Assembly: GCA_036379955.1 (NCBI GenBank)
Contig: DASVFR010000009.1
Coordinates: 1 to 59,067, forward strand
Length of the DNA: 59,067 nt
From: VRUE01 sp036379955
Lineage (GTDB): Bacteria; Actinomycetota; Thermoleophilia; Solirubrobacterales; 70-9
Direction: 5' to 3'
How positions within the stretch are numbered: the first letter of the stretch is position 1; the number at the start of each line of letters is the position of its first letter. This document shows, in pieces, positions 42,997-51,531 of the stretch. Position numbers and translations under genes: made by a program. Under the pieces are notes generated by a model. That model was not told where the DNA came from and did no database searches. It was given only the letters and a program-made list of their open reading frames with translations.

Positions 42997-44049
42997 GTGA
43001 GAAACCCCAGAGACTTCTTCCAGCCGCAGGCGATCGGCGCCCCCGAGCCACTGCGTGAGATCCCGGTCAAGCCCTCGCGGATGATCCACTTCCTCGACTT
43101 CTCCAACGAGAAGATGGTCGCCAAGGCGGCCGACATCGCGACCAAGACCGACATCCTGCTCGGCAACCTCGAGGACGCGATCCCGGTCGACCGCAAGGAG
43201 GCCGCTCGCCAGGGCCTGATCAAAGCCGCCAAGGAGTCCGACTTCGGCCAGACCGCGCTCTGGACCCGGGTCAACTCGCTGGAGAGCCCCTGGGTGCTCG
43301 ACGACCTGACGACGCTCGTCACCGAGATCGGCGACGTGCTCGAGGTCGTGATGGTGCCCAAGGTCGAGGGCGCCTGGGACATCCACTACGTAGACCGCCT
43401 GCTCGCTCAGCTCGAGGCAAAGGCCGGGCTGGAGCGGTCGATCCTCGTCCACGCGATCCTCGAGACGGCGCAGGGCGTCGTCAACGTCGAGGAGATCGCC
43501 GCCGCCAGCCCGCGCATGCAGGGGATGAGCTTCGGCCCCGCCGACCTCGCCGCCTCGCGCCGGATGAAGACGACCCGCGTCGGCGGCGGCCACCCCGGCT
43601 ACCGCTCGATGGAGGACCCGGCCGACCCCGAGAACCCCGAGGCCGACCGCGTCACCGCCCAGCAGGACCCCTGGCACTACTCGATCGCGCGCATGGTCGA
43701 CGCCTGCGCCGCGACCGGCATCCTGCCCTTCTACGGCCCTTTCGGCGACATCAAGGACACGGCCGGCTGCGAGACCCAGTTCCGCTCCGCCTTCCTGCTC
43801 GGCTGCGTCGGCGCCTGGTCGCTGCACCCGGTGCAGATCGGGATCGCCAAGCAGGTCTTCAGCCCCCCGGTCGACGAGGTCAAGTTCGCCAAGAAGGTGC
43901 TGGAGGCGATCCCCGACGGCCGCGGCGTCCACATGATCGACGGCAAGATGCAGGACGACGCCACCTGGAAGCAGTGCAAGGTGATGGTCGAGCTGGCGGA
44001 AATGCTGGCCGCCAAGGACCCCGAGCTGGCCGAGGCCTACGGGCTGTAG
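42997..44049 (+). CDS. mcl: HpcH/HpaI (CitE-like) lyase, candidate beta-methylmalyl-CoA/malyl-CoA lyase
   Basis: A 350-residue TIM-barrel Mg-dependent lyase, predicted to split beta-methylmalyl-CoA into propionyl-CoA and glyoxylate and possibly to handle malyl-CoA. Family features are LGNLEDAIPVDRKEAARQGL (acidic metal ligand), WTRVNSLESPW (CoA-pocket Arg), VVMVPKVEGAWDI, HAILETAQGVVNVEEIAAAS, and the DLAASRRM stretch. GCVGAWSLHPVQI near the end is typical of malyl-CoA-type lyases. GTG 42997 has AGGAGC 3-8 nt upstream. It faces pckG across a 40-bp palindrome. A citramalyl-CoA or HMG-CoA lyase activity cannot be excluded. Confidence 0.87.
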   Translation: MRNPRDFFQPQAIGAPEPLREIPVKPSRMIHFLDFSNEKMVAKAADIATKTDILLGNLEDAIPVDRKEAARQGLIKAAKESDFGQTALWTRVNSLESPWVLDDLTTLVTEIGDVLEVVMVPKVEGAWDIHYVDRLLAQLEAKAGLERSILVHAILETAQGVVNVEEIAAASPRMQGMSFGPADLAASRRMKTTRVGGGHPGYRSMEDPADPENPEADRVTAQQDPWHYSIARMVDACAATGILPFYGPFGDIKDTAGCETQFRSAFLLGCVGAWSLHPVQIGIAKQVFSPPVDEVKFAKKVLEAIPDGRGVHMIDGKMQDDATWKQCKVMVELAEMLAAKDPELAEAYGL

Positions 44050-44057
44050 GGCAACGC

Positions 44058-44097
44058 CTGAACGATTGACCCCCGTATACGGGGGTCAATCGTTCAG
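44058..44097. terminator. 40-bp perfect palindrome between mcl and pckG
   Basis: CTGAACGATTGACCCCCGTA followed by its exact complement. It begins 9 nt after mcl and ends 9 nt before the pckG stop, so it can terminate both. It contains ATTGACC-N12-GGTCAAT, the same half-sites and spacing as at positions 4-29. Confidence 0.7.
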
Positions 44098-44105
44098 CGA
44101 GGGCT

Positions 44106-45905
44106 TTAGCCGAGCCGCTGCTCTAGGTCCGCCAGCTGGGTGTGCAGCGGCGCTGGCAGTCGCTCGCCGAATTTGGCCAGGTGCTCCTTGACTTGGGGCA
44201 ACTGTTGCTTGAAGAGCTCCGCGTCGACCGAGAGCAGCTCGCGCATCTCCTCGGCCGAGACATCGAGGCCGTCGGTGTCGATCTCGCCCTCGGCGGGAAG
44301 CAGGCCGATCGGCGAGACAACCGTCTCGCCCTCGCCGTCACAGCGCCTGAAGACCCACTCGAGCACGCGGCTGTTCTCGCCGAAACCAGGCCAGAGGAAC
44401 TCGCCGTCGGCGTCCTTGCGAAACCAGTTGACGTAGAAGATCCGCGGCAGCTTGGCACCGGCGCGAGCGCCGACCTTTAGCCAGTGATCGAAGTAGTCGC
44501 CCATGTTGTAGCCGCAGAAGGGCAGCATCGCCATCGGGTCGAAGCGAAGCTCCCCGACGTTGCCGGCAGCGGCGGCGGTCTTCTCGGAGGACATCGTCGC
44601 GGCAAGGAAGACGCCATGCTCCCAGTCGAAGGCCTCGTGGACGAGGGGCACGGTAGTCGCGCGGCGGCCGCCGAAGAGGAAGGCGTCGATTGGAACGCCC
44701 GCCGGGTCTTCCCACTCGGGGGCGATCGTCGGGCACTGCGTCGCCGGCGTCGTGAAGCGCGCGTTCGGATGCGACGAGGGTGCCTCGGACTCGGGCGTCC
44801 AGTCGTCGCCGTGCCAGTCGACCAGATGCTCGGGCGGCTCGCTCGTCATGCCCTCCCACCAGACGTCCCCGTCGTCGGTTTTGGCGCAGTTGGTGAAGAT
44901 CGAGTTGCGCTCGATTGTCCTCATCGCGTTCGAGTTGGTCGCCTCGCCGGTGCCGGGAGCGACGCCGAAGAACCCCGCCTCGGGGTTCACCGCGTAGAGG
45001 CGCCCGTCCTCGCCGAACTTCATCCAGGCGATGTCGTCGCCGATCGTCTCGACCTTCCAGCCGGGGATCGTGGGGATCAGCATCGCCAGATTGGTCTTTC
45101 CACAGGCCGAGGGGAAGGCCCCGGTCACGTACTTGACCGCCCCCTCGGGGGAGGTCAGCTTGAGGATCAGCATGTGCTCGGCCATCCAGCCCTCGTCGCG
45201 AGCCATTGCCGAGGCGATCCGCAGCGCGAAGCACTTCTTCCCCAGCAGGGCGTTGCCGCCGTAGCCGGAGCCGAAGGACCAGATCTCACGGGTCTCCGGG
45301 TAGTGGACGATGTACTTCTCGTCCTCGTTGCAGGGCCAGGGAACGTCCTCCACACCGTCGGACAGCGGCATGCCGACCGAGTGCACGCAGGGGACGAACT
45401 CGCCGTCGAGGCCAAGCACGTCGAGTGCGCCCTTGCCCATCCGGGTCATGATCCGCATCGAGACGGCGACGTAGGGCGAATCGGTCAGTTGCACGCCGAT
45501 GTGGGCGATCGGCGAGCCGAGCGGCCCCATCGAGAAGGGCACGACGTACATGGTGCGCCCGGCCATGCAGCCTTCGAAGAGACCGTTCAGCGTCCCCCGC
45601 ATCTCGGCGGGATCGCGCCAGTTGTTGGTGGGCCCGGCATCCGCCTCGCGCTCGGAGCAGATGAATGTGCGGTCTTCCACCCGCGCCACGTCGGCGGGAT
45701 CGGAGAGGGCGAGATACGAGTTGGGACGCTTCGCGTCGGAGAGGCGCTCGAAGGTGCCCGCCTCGATCAGGGCCTGGGCGAGCTTGTCGTACTCCTCAGC
45801 GCTGCCGTCGCACCAATAAATGGAGTCCGGTTCGGTCAGATCGGCGATCTCCCCGACCCAGTCGAGGAGCTTTGCATGCGTGGTCGGCGTTTCGGCCGTA
45901 GTCAT
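44106..45905 (-). CDS. pckG: GTP-dependent PEP carboxykinase
   Basis: Interconverts oxaloacetate plus GTP with PEP, CO2 and GDP: the link from C4 acids to gluconeogenesis, or the reverse. The 599-residue protein has the P-loop GAFPSACGKTNLAM with the hyper-reactive Cys, the Mg/Mn site VETIGDDIAWMKFG, ERNSIFTNCA, GGRRATTVPLV, and the nucleotide-binding WPGFGENSRVLEWV. Length is normal for the GTP class. ATG 45905 has GGAG 8 nt upstream; ATG 45914 or 45923 would add a few residues. Convergence with mcl fits a joint role in acetate or C2 assimilation. Confidence 0.96.
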   Translation of the reverse strand: MTTAETPTTHAKLLDWVGEIADLTEPDSIYWCDGSAEEYDKLAQALIEAGTFERLSDAKRPNSYLALSDPADVARVEDRTFICSEREADAGPTNNWRDPAEMRGTLNGLFEGCMAGRTMYVVPFSMGPLGSPIAHIGVQLTDSPYVAVSMRIMTRMGKGALDVLGLDGEFVPCVHSVGMPLSDGVEDVPWPCNEDEKYIVHYPETREIWSFGSGYGGNALLGKKCFALRIASAMARDEGWMAEHMLILKLTSPEGAVKYVTGAFPSACGKTNLAMLIPTIPGWKVETIGDDIAWMKFGEDGRLYAVNPEAGFFGVAPGTGEATNSNAMRTIERNSIFTNCAKTDDGDVWWEGMTSEPPEHLVDWHGDDWTPESEAPSSHPNARFTTPATQCPTIAPEWEDPAGVPIDAFLFGGRRATTVPLVHEAFDWEHGVFLAATMSSEKTAAAAGNVGELRFDPMAMLPFCGYNMGDYFDHWLKVGARAGAKLPRIFYVNWFRKDADGEFLWPGFGENSRVLEWVFRRCDGEGETVVSPIGLLPAEGEIDTDGLDVSAEEMRELLSVDAELFKQQLPQVKEHLAKFGERLPAPLHTQLADLEQRLG

Positions 45906-45968
45906 AGGGCTCATCTCCGGCACTCTACTTATCGGCCCCGGAGCCGGGTCCGTAGAAGCTCGCCGCAG

Positions 45969-46532
45969 TCAGCCGCGGGCGCCGAAGACGAGCGTATAGG
46001 TGACGCCCCGCGAGGACCCCGTGAGGACGTCGCCGCGGGCGATCCCGACGCCGAAGTCGTGCAGGCTCGGATCGAGGATGTTCGCCCGGTGCGGCGGGCT
46101 GTGCATCCAGAGCCGCACCATGCCGGAAGGCGAGCCGTAGGCCCGGCCCAGCCCCGCGCCGATGTTCTCGGCAACGAAGTAGTGGGAGGCGTGGGACAGA
46201 TACCCGGACCGGGTCACGCGGCTGGTCACGGTGCTGCCGCCGGGACCGTCGTGGGAGAAGAGGCCGCTGGCGATCATCACGTGCGAGTGAGCGGTCGCCG
46301 ACTCACGCAGTTTCCGGTTGAAGCGAAGCCGGCGCAGGCCATGGCGTTCGCGGGCGCGGTTGACGAGGCAGAGCACCGAGGTCCGCAGCTGATGCGCCGT
46401 CAGCTGCGCGGGCGCACGCGTCGATTCGCCGCAGACAGAGGCGCTCGCGGTGGCCTGCCCGACGCCGATCGCGAAAGCGATGGTCGCGAGGGTAAGCGAG
46501 AGCGTGCGTAGGAGTCGCTTCGAGACCGTCAT
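45969..46532 (-). CDS. Secreted CAP/SCP-domain protein
   Basis: A 187-residue exported protein, signal peptide LSLTLATIAFAIGVGQATAS. The CAP domain shows LVNRARERHGLRRLRFNRKL, FVAENIGAGLG, LWMHSPPHRANILDPSLHDF and GVGIARGDV. It is the second CAP protein in the window and lacks the long spacer of the first. ATG 46532 overlaps the upstream lipoprotein stop by 4 nt (ATGA), so the two are coupled. Confidence 0.83.
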   Translation of the reverse strand: MTVSKRLLRTLSLTLATIAFAIGVGQATASASVCGESTRAPAQLTAHQLRTSVLCLVNRARERHGLRRLRFNRKLRESATAHSHVMIASGLFSHDGPGGSTVTSRVTRSGYLSHASHYFVAENIGAGLGRAYGSPSGMVRLWMHSPPHRANILDPSLHDFGVGIARGDVLTGSSRGVTYTLVFGARG

Positions 46533-46864
46533 TCGTGTTCGCCCGTCCTTTCGGGTTGCAGATTTGTCACCGACACGTCGGCGTCCGAGTTGCGGATTTC
46601 GAGCGTCGCGACTTCGCGCTCGCCACCGGCGTAGCTCACCGTGCAATCGAAGGTCGCTCCGGCCTTCACCTCGACGTCCGAGGGGCAGTCGACCGAGGAG
46701 ACTTTGCGATTGGTGGCCTGCTCGACGTTCTGTTCGAGCGCCGCCTCGGCCTTGGCGCTGTCGATCACCGTTTCGCCGCAGCCAACGCCGACTGTGCCGA
46801 CGAGCGCAACGAGGGTGAGCAGCGCACCGCTCCGAGCGATAGTCGTTTGTGAAGGTTTCCTCAG
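46529..46864 (-). CDS. DUF4333-like lipoprotein
   Basis: About 111 residues. A hydrophobic segment (ALLTLVALVGTVGVGCG) ends in a plausible lipobox Cys, so it is probably lipid-anchored outside the membrane. The mature part (VEQATNRKVSSVDCPSDVEV, KAGATFDCTVSYAGGE) matches the two-Cys DUF4333 pattern. The start is unresolved: I find no ATG, GTG or TTG in this frame between the hydrophobic segment and the end of pabAB. CTG 46864 or ATT 46867 are the nearest candidates. Confidence 0.65.
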   Translation of the reverse strand: MRKPSQTTIARSGALLTLVALVGTVGVGCGETVIDSAKAEAALEQNVEQATNRKVSSVDCPSDVEVKAGATFDCTVSYAGGEREVATLEIRNSDADVSVTNLQPERTGEHE

Positions 46865-46893
46865 AATCCGCGCGAGGCTACCGAAGCCACCGG

Positions 46894-49020
46894 TCAGGCG
46901 ACTGCCGACCCCCGCAGGGCGGCCAGCCGAGCGCTTGGATCGAGGGCGCGCAGCGGCGCCCGCACCTTGAGCAGCATCTCCTCGTACTCCGCATTGGAAT
47001 CGGACTGAGCGACGATCGCGCCGCCGGCGCCGATCGTCGCCGTCCCCCCCTCGACCACGATCGTCCGGATCGCGACGCCGAGGTCGCAGCCGCCGCCGAG
47101 GCCGAGATATCCAAACGCCCCGGAGTAGAGGCCGCGCGCCTCGCCCTCGAGCCGGTCGAGGATCGCCATCGTCCTCCGCTTCGGCGCCCCGGTCATCGAG
47201 CCGGGCGGGAAGCAGGCCCGCACGCAATCGAGCGCCTCGAGCTCGGGGCGCAGGCGGCCGCGGACGGTGGTGACCAGCTGGTGGACGGTCTCGTAGCCCT
47301 CGACCTCCATCAGGCGCGGCACCCGCACGCTGCCGACCTCACAGACCGAGCCGAGGTCGTTGCGCAGCAGGTCGGCGATCATCAGGTTCTCGGCGCGGCT
47401 CTTCCCGTCGCACCGCAGCTTCTCGGCGAGGAGAGCGTCCTCGTCCGGCGTCTCGCCCCGCCGGCTCGTTCCCTTGATCGGCCTCGCCTCCACCTCCCCG
47501 TCGCGCCCAACCCGCAGAAACCGCTCCGGCGAGGAGCTGAGCACGGCTAGCTCGCCGAAGCGCAGGAAGGCCGAGAAGGGCGCCGGATTGACCCGCCGCA
47601 GCCGCCGGTACAGCGCCAGCGGATCGACGTCGACCTCGCCCCGAACCCGGCTCGTCAAGCAAACCTCATAGCTCTCCCCCTCGGCGAGGAGCCGCCTGCA
47701 CTCCTCGATGTCGACCAGGTAACGCTCCCGATCCCGGGCAAGCTCGAAGTTCGACGACCCAAGCTCGTCATACACGTCAAGCTCCTCGACCGCCGGCAGC
47801 GAGACCAATCGACCCCTGGTCGCCTCGATCCACCGCTCGGCTTGCTCTTCGCCTCCCGCTTCAACGAGGCAGACCAGGTAGGCGCACCTCTCGACGCGAT
47901 CGAAGGCAATCAGCCTGTCCGCGAACACGAACGCGGCGTCGGGATAGGGAGATGAGTGCGCCGCCTCCCCCCCGCACTCCGCCTTCAGCTCGTAGCCGAA
48001 GTAACCGACGAACCCGCACGCGAACTCGAACGGCAGCCCGGTCTCCGGCAGACGCAAGCTCTCCAGCTCGCGCTCCAGGTAATCGAAGATCGATTCCCCC
48101 CGAAGCTCTACGTCCCCCTCTCGCTCGACCCGCACCTCTCGAGGCTCGACGTCGTAAGAGATCTGGGCCCCCAGCGGCCCGCTCGCATCCCCCATGAACG
48201 AGAACCGAGCCCGCTCGCCCTCCCCGCCGCTGCTGTCCAGCCAGAACGCGCTCGCGCTGTTTCCGTACAACGCCACGAAGGCCGCCTCCGAATCGATCTC
48301 AGCGTCGATCCGCTCGAAGACGAACCGGACCGTCGAGGCGGCCCGGGCGCCCTCTCCAAAACACTCAAGCGCGGCCTCCGGCCGCCCGTTTTGGAGGGGG
48401 TGCCCGGGCCGGCCCCCACACCCCAAGCTCGCCCCCCCGAGCGCCCCAACGCTCAGATCCCGGAAGTTCTCGACCAACCGCCGCCCATGCTCGGCACAGA
48501 CCGACTCAGGGTGAAACTGGACCCCCCAGTGAGGCCGCGCACGATGCCGTAGCGCCATGACGACCCCGTCCTCGCCCCAGGCGACCGCTTCCAGCTCTTC
48601 AGGCAAAGGCTCGTCAACGCAGAGCGAGTGGTAGCGCACGGCTTCGAACTCGCGCGGGATGCCGGCAAAGAGAGCCGAGCCGTCGTGGACGACCGTGCCG
48701 AGCCTCCCGTGCATCGGCTCGGGAGCAGCGGAGACGGCTCCGCCGCAGACGGTCGCCAGGCCCTGATGACCCAGGCAGACGCCTAACAGCGGCAACTCGC
48801 TGCGCCGGATGACCTCGGCGCAGACGCCGAAGTCTCGCGGCCGCTCGGGGCGACCCGGCCCCGGCGAGATCACGACGTTGTCGAAGGGGAGTTCCTCCAG
48901 CTCGGCCCAGGACACCTCGTCGTTGCGCACGACGATCGGCTCCACGCCGTTGACCTCTCCCAGCAGCTGGAAGAGGTTGTAGGTGAAGGAGTCGTAGTTG
49001 TCGATCAGCAGGGTCTTCAA
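46894..49020 (-). CDS. pabAB: Fused aminodeoxychorismate synthase (PabA-PabB)
   Basis: Converts chorismate plus glutamine to 4-amino-4-deoxychorismate for folate. The 708-residue chain has an N-terminal class I glutaminase (IDNYDSFTYNL, ISPGPGRPERP, nucleophile Cys82 in GVCLGHQG, FHPES near 172-176). The chorismate-binding PabB domain runs from ~260: FACGFVGYFGYELKAE, EARPIKGTSRRG near 511-522, ENLMIADLLRNDLG, and PGSMTGAPKRRTM. PIKGT, with Lys, indicates aminodeoxychorismate rather than anthranilate synthase. The interdomain linker (~197-235) is Gly/Arg-rich and encoded by a large hairpin. ATG 49020; pabC is divergent 47 nt away. Confidence 0.92.
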   Translation of the reverse strand: MKTLLIDNYDSFTYNLFQLLGEVNGVEPIVVRNDEVSWAELEELPFDNVVISPGPGRPERPRDFGVCAEVIRRSELPLLGVCLGHQGLATVCGGAVSAAPEPMHGRLGTVVHDGSALFAGIPREFEAVRYHSLCVDEPLPEELEAVAWGEDGVVMALRHRARPHWGVQFHPESVCAEHGRRLVENFRDLSVGALGGASLGCGGRPGHPLQNGRPEAALECFGEGARAASTVRFVFERIDAEIDSEAAFVALYGNSASAFWLDSSGGEGERARFSFMGDASGPLGAQISYDVEPREVRVEREGDVELRGESIFDYLERELESLRLPETGLPFEFACGFVGYFGYELKAECGGEAAHSSPYPDAAFVFADRLIAFDRVERCAYLVCLVEAGGEEQAERWIEATRGRLVSLPAVEELDVYDELGSSNFELARDRERYLVDIEECRRLLAEGESYEVCLTSRVRGEVDVDPLALYRRLRRVNPAPFSAFLRFGELAVLSSSPERFLRVGRDGEVEARPIKGTSRRGETPDEDALLAEKLRCDGKSRAENLMIADLLRNDLGSVCEVGSVRVPRLMEVEGYETVHQLVTTVRGRLRPELEALDCVRACFPPGSMTGAPKRRTMAILDRLEGEARGLYSGAFGYLGLGGGCDLGVAIRTIVVEGGTATIGAGGAIVAQSDSNAEYEEMLLKVRAPLRALDPSARLAALRGSAVA
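48342..48408. repeat. Hairpin inside pabAB linker
   Basis: Arms 48342-48362 and 48388-48408 are complementary over 21 positions with two mismatches. The loop holds a second stem, GCGGCC-TCC-GGCCGC (48371-48385). It lies exactly in the linker between the two enzyme domains. Confidence 0.7.
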
Positions 49021-49067
49021 CGCATCTCCGATGGAGAGGAAGGCGGCGAGGTTGCCACAATGCGGGC

Positions 49068-49838
49068 GTGTCGTCAGCGCAGCGCCGGCCCGATCGTCAA
49101 CGGGGGGTCTTCGAGACCCTGCTCGTCCTCGATGGCGAGCCCGTCGAGCTGGGCGCCCATCTGGCCCGGCTTAGCGCCAGCCTCGATGCCCTCTTCCCCC
49201 ACCGAGGGCAAGCACTCGAGCTGGCCGACGAGATCGAGGCGGCGGCGGCCGGGATCGCCCGCGGCGGACTTCGGATTACCGTCGCGCCGGATGCCGGCGA
49301 CGCCTTCGCCACCGTGGTCGCGCCGGTCGCGATCGATCCCCGGCAAGTCTTGCCGCCGACACCGCCCGAAGTCGAGACCCGCGCCGTCGTCCTGCCCGGC
49401 GGCCTCGGCGGGCACAAGTGGGCCGATCGCGCGCTTCTCGACGAGACCTGCGCCGATTCGGGGGGCGGGGCCGTCCCCCTGGTCTTCGACTGGGACGGGA
49501 GGCTGCTCGAGGCCTCGCGCGCCAACGCCTTCGCAGCCTTCGGCCGCACCCTCGTCACGCCGCCTACCGATGGACGCATCCTGCCCGGGATCGCTCGCGC
49601 CCGCGCGATGCAGGTCGCTGCCGAGGCCGGCTTCGAGGTGCGCGAAGCGGCGCTCCTGCGCGAGGACTTAGTCAGGGCCGACGAGGTGTTCCTAACCGGC
49701 TCCCTGCGCGGCGTCGAGCGGGTGTGCGCGCTCGACGGGGCCGACCTGCGGGGCGCGGGAAAGGCGTCCTCCCGGGTCCACGACGCGCTGCGACGCACTT
49801 GGGCGAGCGCCGGTTTGGATAGGGTTCCGCGCCGCTGA
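49068..49838 (+). CDS. pabC: Aminodeoxychorismate lyase-like class IV aminotransferase
   Basis: A PLP enzyme of 256 residues, predicted to release pyruvate from aminodeoxychorismate to give 4-aminobenzoate. Fold-type IV marks are RGVFETLLVLDGEPVELGAH at the N-terminus, HKWADR with the likely PLP Lys near 118, LEASRANAFAAFG, and GRILPGIARARAM. Divergence from pabAB supports the assignment. GTG 49068 lies 6 nt after CACAAT, a possible -10, so the transcript may be leaderless. Its stop overlaps the sucC-like ATG (TGATG), which places it at the head of a five-gene coupled run. Confidence 0.85.
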   Translation: MSSAQRRPDRQRGVFETLLVLDGEPVELGAHLARLSASLDALFPHRGQALELADEIEAAAAGIARGGLRITVAPDAGDAFATVVAPVAIDPRQVLPPTPPEVETRAVVLPGGLGGHKWADRALLDETCADSGGGAVPLVFDWDGRLLEASRANAFAAFGRTLVTPPTDGRILPGIARARAMQVAAEAGFEVREAALLREDLVRADEVFLTGSLRGVERVCALDGADLRGAGKASSRVHDALRRTWASAGLDRVPRR

Positions 49839-51055
49839 TGAGGTTCTTCGAGTACGAGGCGCGCAAGATCGTCGAGCTGGCCGGGATCCCGGTCACCAAG
49901 TACGGCTTCTGCACGACCGCCGAGCAAGCTCGCGAGGCCGCCGAAGAGATCGGCGGCCCGGTGGTGATCAAGTCGCAGGTGCTGAGCGGCGGCCGGATGA
50001 AGGCCGGCGGAGTCAAGTTCGCCGACACGCCGGAGGAGGCCGCCGCCCACGCCGAGGAGATCCTGAAGCTCGAGATCAACGGCCACATGCCGCGCGGAGT
50101 GCTGGTCGACCCAAGGGCCGAGGTCAAGCAGGAGTACTACGCAAGCGTCGTCTGGGACGGCACCGCGAAGAAGCCGCTGATGCTGTTCAGCGACATGGGC
50201 GGCATCGACATCGAGGAGGTCGCCGAGACCCATCCCGACCACGTCGGCCGCGGCCACGTCTCCAACCTGCTGCCGATCGCCGACTTCGAGGCCAAGCAGG
50301 TCGTCGCCGCGACCGGCGTCACCGGCTCGCAGCTGAACCGGGCGACGCCGATCCTCGCCCGACTCGCCCGCCTCTTCCGCGACAACGACATGACCCTGGC
50401 CGAGATCAACCCGCTCGCCGAGCTCGAGGACGGCAGCTTCGTCGCCCTCGACGCCCACATGGAGATGGAGAACGAGGCGGTCGGCCGCCAGAAGGGCCTG
50501 CTGCGCAAGGAGCTCGAGATCGCCGAGGAGGACACGCGCGAGACGTATGAGCCCTCCGCCTTCGAGCGCAACGTCGCCGCGATCGACGCCGCCGACCATC
50601 GCGGCGTGATCCAGGGCAAGGACCACGGCTTCACCGGCAACCTCGGCCTCGTGATCGGCGCCGGCGGCGGCTCGCTGACGCTGACCGACGCGGTGCGCAG
50701 CCAGGGCGGCAAGCCGGCCAACTACTCCGAGATCGGCGGCAACCCCTCGGTCGCCAAGGCCTGTGGCCTGGCCAGGGAGGTGCTGGAGAAGGACGGCGTC
50801 GAGAAGATCGCGGTGATGATGTCGATCGTCTCCAACACCCGCGTCGACATCGTCGCCCGCGGCGTGATCAAGGCCTGCCTCGAGCTGGACAAGGACCCCG
50901 GCGAGACGATCGCGATCTTCCGCATCCCCGGCGCCTGGGAGGAGGAGGGCTTCAAGATCCTCGAGCGCTACGGCGTCGAGTATTGCGACCGCTCGGTCTC
51001 GATGTGGGAGGCCGCCGGCCGCGCCGTCTCGAAGATCCAAGGGGCGCCCGCATGA
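49838..51055 (+). CDS. sucC: Succinyl-CoA (or malate-CoA) ligase, beta subunit-like
   Basis: A 405-residue ATP-grasp subunit of an ADP- or GDP-forming acyl-CoA synthetase. It shows the N-terminal FFEYEARKIVELAGIPVTKY, GGPVVIKSQVLSGGRMKAGG (nucleotide site), LAEINPLAELEDGSFVALDA (metal-binding Glu/Asn), and NSKVN-like GNPSVAKACGLAREVLEKDG. Length is near that of SucC (about 388) and MtkA. The substrate, succinate or malate, cannot be read from sequence by eye. It begins 1 nt inside the pabC stop and is followed by a cupin gene rather than directly by sucD, which is unusual. Confidence 0.87.
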   Translation: MRFFEYEARKIVELAGIPVTKYGFCTTAEQAREAAEEIGGPVVIKSQVLSGGRMKAGGVKFADTPEEAAAHAEEILKLEINGHMPRGVLVDPRAEVKQEYYASVVWDGTAKKPLMLFSDMGGIDIEEVAETHPDHVGRGHVSNLLPIADFEAKQVVAATGVTGSQLNRATPILARLARLFRDNDMTLAEINPLAELEDGSFVALDAHMEMENEAVGRQKGLLRKELEIAEEDTRETYEPSAFERNVAAIDAADHRGVIQGKDHGFTGNLGLVIGAGGGSLTLTDAVRSQGGKPANYSEIGGNPSVAKACGLAREVLEKDGVEKIAVMMSIVSNTRVDIVARGVIKACLELDKDPGETIAIFRIPGAWEEEGFKILERYGVEYCDRSVSMWEAAGRAVSKIQGAPA

Positions 51056-51531
51056 GCTCGGTAACGATCAAGGAGCCGGTTTTCGATGAGGGGCGGGAAC
51101 ACCCGGGCTTCAACTGCTCGCGAGCCCGCATAGGGCGCCAGGTGGGCAGCAAGAAGGTCGGGGCAAGCCTCTGGGAGCTGCCCGAGGGCCAGGCCGCCTA
51201 TCCATATCACTGGCACGTAGCCGAGGAGGAGCTGCTGATCGTGCTCGACGGCGCGCCGTCTCTTCGCACCCCGGATGGATGGCGCGATCTCGCCGAGGGA
51301 GAGGTCGTCTCCTTTCCCTGCGGCGAGGAGGGCGCGCACCAGATCGTCAATCGCACCGAGAAGCCCGTTCGCTTCCTGGCGGTCTCCAACCAGCAGACCG
51401 ACATCATCGTGCGTCCCGACTCGCAGACGATCGCAGCCTGCGAGCGGCCCCCGGAGGGCGGCGGGATCTGGGCCCATTTCCGTCTCGCCGATCAGGTCGA
51501 CTACTTCGAGGGCGAGGAGGAGCCGGCGTGA
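51052..51531 (+). CDS. Cupin-domain protein
   Basis: A 159-residue single-domain cupin. Motif 1 is YPYHWHVAEEELLIVLDGAP (HxH and Glu metal ligands) near 47-66; motif 2 is VVSFPCGEEGAHQIVNRT near 86-103 with the last His. It probably binds a divalent metal and may be an isomerase, sensor or small-ligand-binding regulator. It sits between the two ligase subunit genes, with ATGA overlap upstream and GTGA downstream, so it is made in step with them. A function tied to the ligase is inferred. Confidence 0.82.
   Translation: MSSVTIKEPVFDEGREHPGFNCSRARIGRQVGSKKVGASLWELPEGQAAYPYHWHVAEEELLIVLDGAPSLRTPDGWRDLAEGEVVSFPCGEEGAHQIVNRTEKPVRFLAVSNQQTDIIVRPDSQTIAACERPPEGGGIWAHFRLADQVDYFEGEEEPA

Noticed and set aside
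44484..46511. Long + strand open frame opposite pckG
   Set aside because: Antisense to an unmistakable PEP carboxykinase; no recognisable motifs.
46894..49020. Anthranilate synthase TrpEG fusion
   Set aside because: PIKGT with Lys, and an adjacent divergent pabC, favour aminodeoxychorismate synthase.
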